Positions 37,847 to 48,913 of a stretch of 64,000 nt of DNA are shown here, piece after piece. The stretch is taken from the NCBI RefSeq assembly GCF_039555335.1, contig NW_027305499.1, positions 124,001 to 188,000 of the forward strand, written 5' to 3'. A model generated the notes under the pieces. The model saw only the letters and a list, made by a program, of their open reading frames with translations. It made no database searches and was not told where the DNA came from. Numbering within the stretch: position 1 is the stretch's first letter; each line of letters starts with the position of its first letter. The stretch comes from Amphiura filiformis (Eukaryota; Echinodermata; Ophiuroidea; Amphilepidida; Amphiuridae). The translations under genes and the position numbers were made by a program.

Positions 37847-38996
37847 CCTCATTTCAAATATATAGTTTTGGTTTCTCTATTGTTCAGAAACCAAAAATCA
37901 AGGGATTAAAAAGTAGAGCTGATCTGGTTTGCAATCATAACACTATTATGCTGGAAGGACACAGTATAGGGTATATAACCAGAAGTATACAATAGCCTAT
38001 TGTGCTAACATAATTATTATCATGATTGATATCGGAAATCTATCCCGCGGACGACAGTTGATGCTCTCTGTCGAAGGTAGGTGGCATATTACACTCACGA
38101 GTTCTAGGCCTAGAAATCATATACATGCGCGTATATTGAAGGATGGGGCGGGGTGGGGGATTTGTTTGTTTGTATGAAACATAAACGATGCATGGAGATG
38201 ATTTGATTATGAATTAGTTTATTATCCCCGGAAGCACAACCCATACCTCTTTAAGAGGGGTCTCCCCTCCCTATATAACCACATCTTCCCTAAATTACCC
38301 CTTTCCCCTCCTCCTCCCCTACATTCGATATCTTCATCTCGAGCTCTCCTCCCCTTCTCTTTCACTTCCAATGCTCTCTCTCATCTGTTTCTCTCTCCCG
38401 GCCCATATCCCCTTGCCCTCCAACCACCCCACCCCCCACCCCACACAATCTCTTTCCCCCTCTATCTTCTACTTTTTGCAGTAAAATTGCTTCAGTAAAA
38501 GTCATTAGGTTATTAGAGGTCATATAATGGCCTTCCATCGATTCTGGTACATGGGATTAAGGACATGAATCGATTTTGTTTATAGCACCTATACAATTAC
38601 AATAGTGACCCCTTTTGTAATGTCGAATGCAAATATTTCGATGGTCTATATTTTTTCACAGGTGAATTAGCCTAGACTTATTCGGTTTTGTAAACCACGT
38701 CTTTCAATGTAGATTACCATGCTCGATTTCTCTCCTCGTGAATATTGCACTGCGAAATTTAAACATTTCTTTTGTATACTTAGATTAGGTAACTTCAAAT
38801 CAAATAATTTTACGATCCACACCACTTATAAGAAACTGAAACCAAAACCGAAACTGACTGACACAAATGTTCGGTTTTAAACAAAAGGTAGAAACAATGA
38901 GTTCGATATCTTATGATTCAAGTGGTTAGGCAGGACAATAGGAAACCACGTGACCAAAACCAAAACCAAAACTAAAACTATATATTTGAAATGAGG
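37847..38996. mobile_element. CCTCATTTCAAATATATAG element, copy A (1.15 kb)
   Basis: The left end cctcatttcaaatatatagt and right end actatatatttgaaatgagg are inverted. The interior is collinear with 43619-44815: gcataacccataccttt-like and polypyrimidine segments, tttgtatacttaga, and the doubled aaccaaaacc phrase near the right end. It encodes no recognised protein. A CT-rich block fills about 38260-38470. Confidence 0.85.
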
Positions 38997-39513
38997 CACT
39001 GTCATCTGCTACAAAACCATCACACTCTAGGTTTGACAATGGAGTGAAAGACTATTATTATTGATTAGGCGCGGATTTTAAAAGTACAGCTCCTATGCGT
39101 GTATAGCAAAAAAATGGAATACAATGTTTGGAGTCATGTAACTAAAATACTAAATGCATTCTGCAAAATGTGCTCTATCTGACCAATTTATAAAGCATTT
39201 CATTAGCTTTAATTTGACACATTGTTTGACATGTTTGGAATTATGGTAAATCATTAAATAAAATATTTATTAATTAATCAATTATGTCAATTAATTAAAA
39301 ATTTAATGCAAATATGCATATTTTCTCTGACAGAATTGTAGGATTTGACAAGAGCCATTTTTCTTGTAAGTTTGATTCTTATAACATACCGGTATCGTAT
39401 TGCGTCCCATTATAGTTACAGAAAAAAATACGCGTGCAGGACACACATACGCACACCTACACACACACACCCAAAGGATCGTACCGTTTTACAATCGTAT
39501 AATTCTTTGGCGC

Positions 39514-39539
39514 TAGTAGTAGTAGTAGTAGTAGTAGTA
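39514..39539. repeat. (GTA)n microsatellite beside a dispersed repeat
   Basis: A short GTA run precedes aattccaattttctttgctt, then gctcaaaattaaaaggggac, a sequence found inverted at 62955-63075 and in part at 22535-22610. Confidence 0.8.
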
Positions 39540-39963
39540 AATTCCAATTTTCTTTGCTTTACCTCACTTGTTCTGCTCAAAATTAAAAGGGGACATATCT
39601 GACAGTAAAAGCTTACATTTTATGGAAATTATGTTTAACTATTTGTTTAAACAGCACAAAACAGATCAAGCAAAATTACTATACATAGGACTATACATGT
39701 ATGGCATACCAGGGACTGTTTAAGAATATATCATTAGATTTATGATATTTACTTCGAGGACTGTTATATATCAAAAAAGTGAAAAATATCAAATTTTAAT
39801 AATTTGTCATAAAATTTGTATTATATATATTAAATTTCAATGAAATTTATTTGATATCAGAAAGACATTCTTCGTATTCAGAATGCAATTCGATATGTCT
39901 GATGTGCTCTCATGTCCCACAAAAAATACTATCGAAACGCTCAAAACGCTCGTTCCAGATCCC

Positions 39964-40297
39964 TTAAAGTCATAATGTACGATCTTATATTATTATAATA
40001 TGAATTTGGTTAATTTTTTTCAAACCTGATTTTTTAGCATATTTGTAATGTTTACAACTTGCACCTAAATGGAATCAGCCAAATTGCTTGTGTTTGTAGG
40101 TAAATAGAGCAAAGTTCGACATAAAGTCATAATGTCCTCCCATAGAACTGCGTGTTAAACGGCCAAAATAACAAGCAGTGTTTCTTTCACTTTACCTTAT
40201 TATTTCAGCTCAAAATTAACAGAAACCATTCCCGATAATTATTACTAGTATTATTTCAGCATTTTGAGTATATAATGATCGTACATTAAGTCTTTAA
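39964..40297. mobile_element. TTAA-bounded TIR element (copy 2)
   Basis: The ends TTAAAGTCATAATGTACGAT and ATCGTACATTAAGTCTTTAA are inverted. It is the relative of 7169-7546 but lacks that copy's internal hairpin. Confidence 0.82.
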
Positions 40298-40299
40298 TT

Positions 40300-41360
40300 T
40301 GGTTAATTTTCTTTGTCTTTTTTTTCTTTTCTTGTTTTATTTATTTTTCTTTGATTTATATTGCCAGGGTAAGGAGAGGAGGGAACTAAAGGAATATTCA
40401 GTGATTTTTTTGATTTTTTTTCATCCCGACGATCGTAAAAATCATCAAAATTCAGATTTTGGATACTAGACTGCGGAACTCGGTCTTCAATGATAGTCAG
40501 TAATTTTTATAGACCACTTGATATCACTGTTTATCAACAAAGGCGAGGGACTCGTCTATCGATATGCTCGAACGAGCCGCTACACTGTTCAATGGCTTTC
40601 CTGTACTATATGAAATGTGGCGGGCGATTTAAAATACACGTGCCCTTAGCAGACTACGATGCGTACGCACACTGCAAGGCAAAAAACAATGGACATTGCC
40701 ATAATGCGCGCGCATACTGCCGGGCAATGACGTCACATGCCAAGTGGTCTATACTATCATTTGAGGACTGAGTTCTTATGATCCGAGGAGCAGTTTCAGA
40801 CAATTGCTTGGGATTATTGGGGCAGAGGTTATCTTTTGAATTCTTTCATGACCACTGAAGCATAGTCAAACCTGTCAAGGACACTCGGCGTGAATTGAAA
40901 GACCATGTCACTCGCCACAAAAGAATGTCAAAGGTCATAAAACACCAATTTGGTCATTTGGTGTCTTCTGCTATCTAAAGGCCTTATATGGCTGATTTTG
41001 TACCTTTCGTCATTGTTATAGATGTGCTAACAAAGCTTGCTAGTGCAGTGGTTCAGCCGAAAGCCGTGTGTCTAAGGCAAAACATAATGCCGTGAGTCTG
41101 TAATTTATATACCGGTACTGACAGTATATAAATTAGCTACATGTATTTCAATGGGGCTTCAACTTCGTCAATACTGTCGTTTTCCTGTTTTGTTTTTTTT
41201 GCCATTTGTTTTTCATTAAAAAAAATTATAAACGTAAGCCTAACAATTTGATTTTTTTTTTCACTTTCGCTGGGATCACTGAATGGGACTTTGTAGCGCG
41301 GATTATTCAAAACTTGTTTTTACCTACTGCTATATAGTATTAATCCGATTATTACATAAC
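40300..41360. repeat. Right inverted arm of the 6.4-kb element
   Basis: Reverse complement of 36545-37340, longer because the MITE at 40508-40753 and an accggtactgac-containing segment are inserted. The arm begins with a T-rich run that mirrors the A-rich run at 37260-37340. Confidence 0.85.
40508..40753. mobile_element. TATAGACC MITE, copy 2 (246 bp)
   Basis: The ends TATAGACCACTTGATAT and ATGCCAAGTGGTCTATA are inverted. It is absent from the matching site in the left arm (about 37095-37130), so it entered after the arms were duplicated. Confidence 0.9.
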
Positions 41361-42179
41361 TTTGGCAGCGTATTCAAGACATAGGTTATGTAAGGGATAA
41401 ACTGTACATGGGTATAGAGGCCCTGCATGCTTTTATTGATTGGCTCCAAACAAAGGATTTGAAAAGTGTCCTTCACCGTAATCACGGCGCAGTAGCCTAC
41501 AGTCCATTCAATCAAATGTTGTCAGTGTGCGAGACGAACGATGTATAAATCTGGAGGTCACATCATCACTTATCATGCTTATTGTAAAAAGTTTGTCCAA
41601 TGCATATACTGTGTGTAGGCCTATTGTTCCCGGGTATTGTCAATGCAATCAAGCAAACAGGTATTTTTATATTTTGAAAAGGCCGCTATAGTATATCCAC
41701 ATGGGTGTCTTGAATGGCCAATCATATGGGACATAATCAAATTGCAGTGACTGCTTCCTTTGTTACCACATGTCAGTCATCTTGTGATTATTGGACCATG
41801 TAAACCTGCAAAAAACGAGCCAAAGTGCAGGCCCTATGAATGTTTCAAATGCATAGCCTCCAAAGACATGTTTAAATGCTGTCCTAATGCCGCTCTAACC
41901 CATTTTTGTTTGAGAAAACATATTTTGTCAGCCATTTTGAACTTCATCTTGGGCGCCATTTTTTATGGTCTGCTGAGCTCCAAGAACCTTTTAATTTCAC
42001 CTCATCGGGAAAACTGCTGTAAAATTGTGAAACTTCGATCAAATTTGATGCTGTAAATGCTGAGATATGCTAAAACATTTCAGTTACCATCTTAGATTGT
42101 GTGGTTATGGTATACAAACATCTTCAGTAATGCATTTGCCATACAGCACTAGGGGGGTATTTACTTTCCGTACACCGTA

Positions 42180-42963
42180 TAGTTCTTGGGGACTTTAATT
42201 AATGCCAGAGTTGGAAATGATAGCCACGCTACGCACCCCCTGATTGTTGGTAGGCATTGTTTCCATGATTCCACAAATGACAATGGTGAACGGCTATTTC
42301 TTGTGAACTTGTGTCAGGAATACAACCTTCGACTTGCACAACCAAGATTCCATCATCCACTTTGCCGCAAGTGGACATGGATGCACCCAGGTGGAACAAA
42401 ATATCAACTGGACCACGTCCATATTGATCAACTGCAAGTGGGTCAATTCTCTTCGGAACTGCCGTGCCAACAATAAGTAGAACTGGACTCTGACCATCGC
42501 ATTGTCAGCATTCTCTTAGTCACTACCTTAAGAACAAGCAAGGGAAAGCTATGCAAAAGACCCAAGTTCAATTGGAGGAAGCTGCAAGAGAAGAGTTTCA
42601 ACTAGAGCTATCAAATCGATTCCAAGCACTGAGCATGATGGATGATGATCCCATAAACATCACAGAAATATACGGGTCCTTTGAAACAACGGTAAGAGAA
42701 GGTGCAGAGAAAGTGGTTGGCAAGAAAGGGCCCTGCGGCCTGCCAAGCTGGGTATCTGATGAGACCAACAACCTGAAAATCGAGAGGGATAAGGCTACAA
42801 GAAGAAATTTTCTCTAAGCAAATCCCCACAATCAAGAGAAAGATGGAGGAAATTGAATAGCAGTGTCAATGATTCTTATAAAGTTAAGTTGATGAGGCTG
42901 TTGCACTCAGTAAACAGATGGATGAGCTGAGAGCAGCTGATAAGACTGGGAACTATACAACTA
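42180..42963 (+). pseudogene. Non-LTR retrotransposon A, endonuclease part 2 and linker
   Basis: The frame resumes with VLGDFNARVGND, then TNDNGERLFLV and KWTWMHPGGTKYQLDHVHI. These are the catalytic G-D-F-N and the T-W...H-I blocks of an APE endonuclease. It continues (42551-42817) with a QVQLEEAAREEFQLELSNRF-like linker typical of the region before RT. The reading stops at the mariner insertion after NYTTT. Confidence 0.82.
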
Positions 42964-43068
42964 CAGGGTGTCCCAAAAGTCTCGATACCTTTTTAAACCT
43001 TTGTATCTTTAAGAAGAAATGGTATACAAAAATTTGAAAACATATTTGCAAAGAAGACACTTGGGCAA

Positions 43069-43528
43069 TTATTTTGGCACCAAACTTGCCCCCCTTTTGT
43101 GCCTCCTACTTAGAAATAATGTTAGATGAATGTATATAATAGGCACATAATAACAGTCATTCCTTTTCTGAACATTCACAGATCTTCTTGGTCTTGCTGA
43201 TACAGCACGTCTTACTTTATCAATGTTTCGTGTATCGTCCAGTCTTCCTACGTCCATAGCGCACTGAATCACGCACTGATCCTGTCTTAATGAATTTGTT
43301 GACAATGTTTTTTATGCAGCATTTTGATGGTGCTCGAGCATGTCCTGTGAGTTGATAATTTTCTTTGAACTTCTTTTGAGTAAGTTTGACCGATTTCGTT
43401 TCGGCATAAAACCAAAGAATGTGAATTTGTTGTTGAATATTGTAAATCATGTTGATACAACGCCATTTATCACTTATTCGTGCATACAAAATGTCATCAC
43501 TGTGCAAAAACAAACCGCCTGAATGCAC
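43069..43528 (-). pseudogene. Mariner transposase, N-terminal helix-turn-helix part
   Basis: Minus-strand frames read YAETKSVKLTQKKFKENYQL, then APSKCCIKNIVNKFIKTGSV and a RYGRRKT hook. These are the two helix-turn-helix DNA-binding motifs of mariner-type transposases. A second frame continues DDTRNIDKVRRAVSARPRRS. The strand is opposite to the C-terminal half, which implies an internal inversion. Confidence 0.8.
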
Positions 43529-43554
43529 TTGAATGGAAGGGGGGGTTGGTAGCA

Positions 43555-43618
43555 GAGCAGAACAATGGTTTCAACAGGAAAGTGCGACTCCACACACAGC
43601 CAAAGTGACTCTACAATC
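43555..43618 (+). pseudogene. Mariner transposase, central DDE fragment
   Basis: The plus-strand frame reads AEQWFQQESATPHTAKVTL. This is the motif around the second catalytic acidic residue, normally Q-D-G/A-A-T-P-H-T; here the Asp is replaced by Glu. The frame is cut by the inserted element at 43619. Confidence 0.8.
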
Positions 43619-44815
43619 CCTCATTTCAAATATATAGTTTTGGTTTCTCTATTGTTCAGAAACCAAAAATCAAGGGATTAAAATGTGGAGATGAACTGGT
43701 ATGCAATCATAACACTATTGTGCTGGGAGGACACAAGAGGGTATATATAATCAAAAGTATAATGGCCTATAACCATACGTATATAATAGCCTATTGTGCT
43801 AACATTTTCATTATCGATATCTATCAACGTGGGCGACTTTTGATGCTCTCTGCCGTAGGTGGCACACTTCCATGACACCATAAAATTACACCCGAGTTCC
43901 TAGGCCTACATGTAGAAATCATGTGCATATATTGAGAGGGGGGGTGTTTTGTTTATTTGTCTGAAATATAAACGATGCATGATGATGTAGATGATTTGAT
44001 TATGAATTAGATTATTCCCCGGAAAGCACAACCCATACCTCTTACCTATGTTCCTCCGCCACCTATACCGTATATAACCTCCTCCTCCCCCCTCCCCACA
44101 CTCGATATCGACTCTTCCCTATTATTCCACTCCACTCTTGAGCTCCCTCTCCCCTCCTTCCCTTCCAACTTCCAATGCTCTCCCCCCTCTGTTTCTCTTT
44201 CTCCCTTACCCTTACCCCTCCCCCCACACACACAAAACTCTTTCCCTGGCGATCTCTTTTCTCTCTCTCTCCCTTCTCCAATAAATAAATTGAATAAAAG
44301 TCAGTTTAAACCAGCTTTCTATGATATTGATCTTCCGTCATGCGACATGCACATAAATAGAGTTGTGTATAATAGTGTTAATATCACTGAAGTCATAATC
44401 TGTCAAGTGTCTATTGTCATGTCTGTGGAAATATTTCGATGGTCTATATATTTTCACAGTGAAATCAGCTTAGGCTATTTCGTAGTCTCTTGTCAATGCT
44501 TTCAAACTAAATCAATGCTTTCAAATGTAGACTGCTTTGTTCGACTTCTCTGCTCGTGAATATTGCACTGCGAAATTTAAACATTTCTTTTGTATACTTA
44601 GATCAGGTAACTCGAAAATCCTGTAATTTTATTCGTCACACCACTTATAAGAAACTGAAACCAAAACCGAAACTACCTGCCACAAATGTTTAGTTTTAAA
44701 CAAAAGGTAGAAACAATGAGTTCGATATCTTGTGATTCAGGTGGTTAGGCAGGACAATAGGAAACCACGTGACCAAAACCAAAACCAAAACTAAAACTAT
44801 ATATTTGAAATGAGG
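43619..44815. mobile_element. CCTCATTTCAAATATATAG element, copy B (1.2 kb)
   Basis: The ends are the same inverted repeats as copy A (37847-38996), and the copies are collinear and in the same orientation. A polypyrimidine block (about 44085-44285) corresponds to the one in copy A. It splits the mariner transposase between the central DDE fragment and the C-terminus. Confidence 0.87.
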
Positions 44816-44819
44816 CAAT

Positions 44820-45052
44820 GGCTTGACAATCGTTTCCATGAGAAGATCATGTCAAACTTGGCCACCTCATTCTCCAGATTTACGTCAACCTGATTTTTTT
44901 CTGTGGGGTTATCTCAAAGACCGTGTATAGCACAAAACCTCGCAGCATACCTGACTTGAAGGAAAACATAAAGAGTGAGATAAGAAAACTTGCAGAAGCG
45001 TCATTCAGTACTTCACCGTCAGAGTACGAGAGAGTGTGCGAATTTATATGAT
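44820..45052 (+). pseudogene. Mariner transposase, C-terminal part
   Basis: The plus-strand frames read WLDNRFHEKIM, then WPPHSPDLRQPDFFLWGYL(K) and DLKENIKSEIRKLAEASF. They match the mariner W-P-P-x-S-P-D-L-x-x-x-D-F-F-L-W-G motif with the third catalytic Asp. One-base shifts near 44853 and 44925 break the frame. Confidence 0.85.
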
Positions 45053-45636
45053 GGACATCTTGAGCATATTCCGAATAGACTACTTGCAAAACAAAAACAA
45101 GTCCAAAAACTACGGAAGAACAAAATAAAAATAATGTGAAGTTGTTGGGAATAGTGTTTCAATTTGACAATGTTACTGGTGATTTGTTGGTTTGTTCCCA
45201 TTAACAATTTTTGCATATGCGCTATATTCATGCATGATGTCTTCTGACTGAGCATGAAAAGGGGAGTTTCAATGTGATAATTCAGTAATGATAGGGGTAT
45301 CAACTCAATCAAAACATTATAAAACCCTTGAGATAAGGCAAATTACTTTACCAAGTCACTTTGTTAGGATTGTAAGCAAATGCAGAAGAGGGTGTTAATT
45401 TAACAATTCGTTTGCATTTAATTAAGTGTTTTTGTTTATCCGCTTGAAAGAATGATTTGCCATATGATAAACATTTGCTCGTATCTTCATACTACAACAT
45501 GCAAATATAAGCAAGTTTGGTATCAAAAAATTGCCCAAATGTCCTCTTTCTAAATATGTTTTCAAATTTTCTGTATACTATTTCTTCTTAAAGATACAAT
45601 GGTTTAAAAAGGTATCGAGACTTTTGGGACACCCTG

Positions 45637-45779
45637 TACTTGGAAAATTATCCACATACTCTCCGGAGCGAAATGTGAAAGTCAAAAGGAAAGATGGGAC
45701 AGCTCCTTCAAGTGATAAAGAGGAATGGAAAAGTTTCTTCAGTTCGTTGCTCAACAATGACAGTGGTTTGGGTCTAGTC
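45637..45779 (+). pseudogene. Non-LTR retrotransposon A, linker piece 3
   Basis: With the mariner and one TA removed, the frame continues NYTTTWKIIHILSGAKCE, then (other frame) VKVKRKDGTAPSSDKEEW and FFSSLLNN, the usual segment between endonuclease and RT. It ends at the hAT-like insertion. Confidence 0.78.
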
Positions 45780-46198
45780 CAGGGGCGTAGCCAGCTTTCT
45801 TGGTCAGGGGGGGGCAAAATAAAATTTGGGGGGCACAGACGAAAAAAATTGCAGTTGCATCATACAATACATAGAGACTGTATGTCTTCGAGCTTCCCGA
45901 AAAGGGCCTCATTGGGATGATATGCGCGCGTAGCGCGAAAAAAATGGTATTTTACTCTATTTTCGCCCATTATCCGGCAAAAAAGGCCTTATTGTTATAA
46001 TGTGCGCGCGTAGCGCGGAAAATTTTGTATTTTACACTATTTTGGGCCTGAATTTTGCTAGAAAAGGGGCTCCTTGCCCCTTTCCTTTGCCCTCCTGATT
46101 TTCTCTTTCATTTTTTGTCAGAGCGGCACTTTTTCTTAAATTTTTGTGTCAGGGGGGCACTCTGCCCCCTGCCCCCCCCCCTGCTGGCTACGCTACTG
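45780..46198. mobile_element. hAT-like element, TSD gtctagtc, inserted in LINE A
   Basis: The ends CAGGGGCGTAGCCAG and CTGGCTACGCTACTG are inverted. Exact 8-bp duplications gtctagtc lie at 45772-45779 and 46199-46206. The ends closely resemble those of the 21165-21682 element. Two internal copies of gcgcgcgtagcgcg occur. Confidence 0.95.
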
Positions 46199-46206
46199 GT
46201 CTAGTC

Positions 46207-47400
46207 AGAACTACAAGCTACTATATGTACCCCCACCAGCGCCCCATCACCCCATCTGTGCTGACCCCCTACTCGTGAAGAGACTGTTAAGACAATTGCC
46301 ACCATGAAAACCAACAAAGCAGCAGCTTTAGATTATGCCATTATACAGTCGAAGCCCTTCAGGGATTTGGTGATCAAATGGTTGATGTCATTCATGCTTT
46401 CAGTTCAGAAATTTACACTACGCTATCTCCATCACGCCAATGGATCACCAATGTTATTATACCATTACCAAAGATTTTTGATGACCAACTATAGAGGCAT
46501 ATCACCCATGTCTATAGCTGCTAAAGTCTACAACAAGATCCTTTTAAACCGAATTCGGCCTCATGTAGACCCCTTGTTGAGAAGTAACCAGGCTGGTTTC
46601 ATATACTAAGAAGAATTATGGAAGGCTTTAAGGAATACCAGCACCCCTTGACAGTTACCTTCGTTGAATTCAAGAAGGCCTTTGATTCCATCAACAGAAC
46701 AGTAATGTTCTCAATATTGCGTCACTACGGCATTCCAAGCACTTTGGTCAATGCCATAAAGGTACTTTACAGTATCTCCAGTAGCGCAGTTATGGTTGAC
46801 GGAGGCATCTCTGAACCCTTCGATGTAACAACAGGAATCCTGCAAGGCGATGTATTGGCTCCCTTTCTCTTTACCATCCTTGTTGACTACCTTTTGGGAA
46901 AGGCGTCTGGACCAGACTCCGGAGTCGTGACCTATCCTCGTAGATCAAGAAGATATCTGGCCAAATTGCTAAATGACCTGGACTTTACTGACGACATCGC
47001 TCTCCTTGAGTCTTCCACCCCTCGGGCCCAGTCTCAGCTCTCCAGGACCCGCTAATGCCGCAGCTGACCTTGGACTTATAATCAGCGCACCCAAAACAGA
47101 GTATATGACCATCAACTGTCAACCACAGCCTCCTCTCCAAGTGTACGGAAACCCCATTAAGTATGTAACCCTCTACACACCCCCACCCCCACACCCCACA
47201 CCCCACACACCTACACCCCCGTACAGACAAAGGTATCGGTAATGACGTCAGTCAAGAGCTTCGGCTGGATAATAGGAAACCACGTGACCCAAACCAAAAG
47301 TAATCCTGAAACTCATAACTTGAAACGACCGAGAGTAGAGAAGCAGTTTGGATTAGAGCCGCCAAGGAGGAAATACCATGAACGGAGATAAAGGAAATGA
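46207..47400 (+). pseudogene. Non-LTR retrotransposon A, reverse transcriptase
   Basis: The plus-strand frames read TNYRGISPMSIAAKVYNKIL, NQAGF, then RRIMEGFKEYQHPLTVTFVE, FKKAFDSINRTVMFSILRHY, GILQGDVLAPFLF and LLNDLDFTDDIALLES. The order of RT motifs is complete, but the catalytic F-A-D-D is FTDD (46984-46995), and frameshifts occur at about 46610 and 47040. The reading ends in a CA/CCCCA-rich run at 47170-47222, after which GNDVSQELRL suggests the LINE C-terminus. The clade is not assigned; it has an APE-type endonuclease. Confidence 0.88.
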
Positions 47401-47970
47401 TGTCTTGCTAAGTATTTTCGACCAGCTTCTAGCGCAACCAACGGTAGCATCTTCAGAAAAAAGCAAGGTTGCTAGTATCATCTGTTCCAGCTCCAGTGAC
47501 ACCATAATAATCTAATTAGACCTATTGGCATCTTACTTTAAAAATATTAATGTAACAATCTGTTGTGCTAGTATTCATGCTCCTCCAGTGAACATTTGCT
47601 TAATCCTACCCAGGACATTATACATGAGGTGTCACTGGAGTTGGAAGTTAGAACAGATAATATTTTGGTGAAGAGCTGCGCACCTTTGTTCACTAATAAC
47701 CATTAAGGTATAAGACATTTTTTGTTTTTGCTATAGCCCCCGAATGAAATGTATATGTTTGTACTCACTCAGGTAGCATTGTGTGTGAATTTTACATATA
47801 TTCATATCTTTTATTGCATATAAAACCACAGTACAATACAATATATATAATACAATTAAGCGGAGCATAGCAATGCAATAATTACGCAACAATGAAGAAG
47901 ACATTATAAATTTGTGGGAAACCAAAGATGGTTGGGACAATTGCCAGATACCCCAGCAAATCGACAACCA
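47401..47970. other. Spacer with a minus-strand polyadenylation signal
   Basis: No coding region on the plus strand. On the minus strand, AATAAA at 47815-47810 lies about 155 bp after the stop of the frame at 47971-48885, a plausible 3' UTR. Confidence 0.5.
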
Positions 47971-48885
47971 TTATCGCTGCAAAATATTGCGAGCGCGCTG
48001 CTTCCAGATAATATAAGAGCCAATGGCTGCGCTAATGCTGAGGTATCTAGCGATCGCCTTACACCGCCTATTTGAAAAGCCAAGCATTTTTAGTCCTGAA
48101 GTGACCTTGTTGTGAATACTTCCGAGGCTACCTATAATAATGACAATTGTTTTGCATGAATACGGTGTGTGAAGGGTGATGTGCTCATTGAGTGGTTGGT
48201 AAATGTTGAATTTGGTGTTATAACATGTGTTAACAAAAGCATCAAATGGGCATGATATTTCAACAATAAAAGCTTGCATGGCCTGACGATCACAAATAAG
48301 GAGATCGGGTTTTCTGTGATGGGGGTGTAGTTTCATGGTTTCCTCCCTAATAAGAGCCACAATACGGTCGTGTCTAGCAACATAAATGTTTCTGAAATGC
48401 ATACAACCATTCATGATGTGGGATACAGTATCAGCTGGATTATTACAAATGCGACATGTTTTTGGGTACGTGTTGGGGTAGTATTTGTGGAGGAGAGAAT
48501 TACACTCTAAAAGATGTAGGCGTGATTTGAATATAAAACGAACAAGATTATCATCTAAAGCCAGATTTGACAAAAACTTTGAAGACAATACCTTATTGCA
48601 CTTAGTTTTGAATATTCTGCCTTGTGATTCCAGGTTGCTAAGTCTGTTTATGCGTTTATTGGTATGAGTCTGTTTGAGGTGGGTGGAAACTAATTGAACA
48701 TCATCATGTTCAGAAACAAAAGCATACACATCATTATGAAACTCTAATTTCAGCTTCTCGCGCATGCATAGCTCATTTAACTCAACCCAAATGGATTTAG
48801 GCCAGTTGACCTTACCCCTTTTGACTACTCTGCCCTCTTCATCCACTTCACAATTCCCAAACAAAGCAAAATATATACAGATCAT
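47971..48885 (-). CDS. Intact zinc-knuckle plus PD-(D/E)xK-like domain of a retroelement
   Basis: This uninterrupted frame of 304 residues starts at an ATG (48885). It contains C144-x2-C147-x8-H156-x4-C161 (CRICNNPADTVSHIMNGC), then RHDRI at 171-175. At 192-211 comes KPDLLICD...AFIVEIS, with P193-D194 and E209 in a PD-(D/E)xK-like arrangement. The CCHC finger followed by R-H-D and such a motif is the layout of the C-terminus of site-specific non-LTR elements (R2-like, restriction-enzyme-like endonuclease). No RT precedes it: a CR1-type LINE end abuts at about 48900. It may be a 5'-truncated insertion or a separate gene. The intact frame stands out among broken neighbours. Confidence 0.72.
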   Translation of the reverse strand: MICIYFALFGNCEVDEEGRVVKRGKVNWPKSIWVELNELCMREKLKLEFHNDVYAFVSEHDDVQLVSTHLKQTHTNKRINRLSNLESQGRIFKTKCNKVLSSKFLSNLALDDNLVRFIFKSRLHLLECNSLLHKYYPNTYPKTCRICNNPADTVSHIMNGCMHFRNIYVARHDRIVALIREETMKLHPHHRKPDLLICDRQAMQAFIVEISCPFDAFVNTCYNTKFNIYQPLNEHITLHTPYSCKTIVIIIGSLGSIHNKVTSGLKMLGFSNRRCKAIARYLSISAAIGSYIIWKQRARNILQR

Positions 48886-48913
48886 CAGAACATTTAAAAT
48901 GAATTATACAAAT

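Larger units (their letters stand above)
35747..42179. mobile_element. 6.4-kb inverted-repeat element inserted in LINE A
   Basis: The termini TACCGTGTACGGAAAGTAAA(tacccccc) and the inverse (ggggggta)TTTACTTTCCGTACACCGTA lie at the two ends with TA at the junction. Removing 35747-42179 plus one TA restores the LINE frame (NIHI then VLGDFNA). Arms about 700 bp long pair in inverted orientation: about 36545-37340 with about 40300-41360. Other parts of the arms match in direct orientation (36295-36390 with 41420-41520), so the structure has been rearranged. It carries a SINE-like tRNA relic, a 1.15-kb element, a TTAA element and a MITE. No transposase was recognised. Confidence 0.8.
42964..45636. 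mobile_element. Mariner-like transposon with internal inversion and insert
   Basis: The ends CAGGGTGTCCCAAAAGTCTC and GAGACTTTTGGGACACCCTG are perfect inverses for more than 45 bp, and TA flanks both sides (42962-42963 and 45637-45638). Transposase remnants lie inside, but the N-terminal half is on the minus strand while the catalytic C-terminal half is on the plus strand. A 1.2-kb element (43619-44815) interrupts it. Confidence 0.9.

Noticed and set aside
44046..44281. Gly/Glu/Arg-rich minus-strand frames
   Set aside because: Low-complexity translations of the CT-rich block in copy B of the 1.2-kb element.
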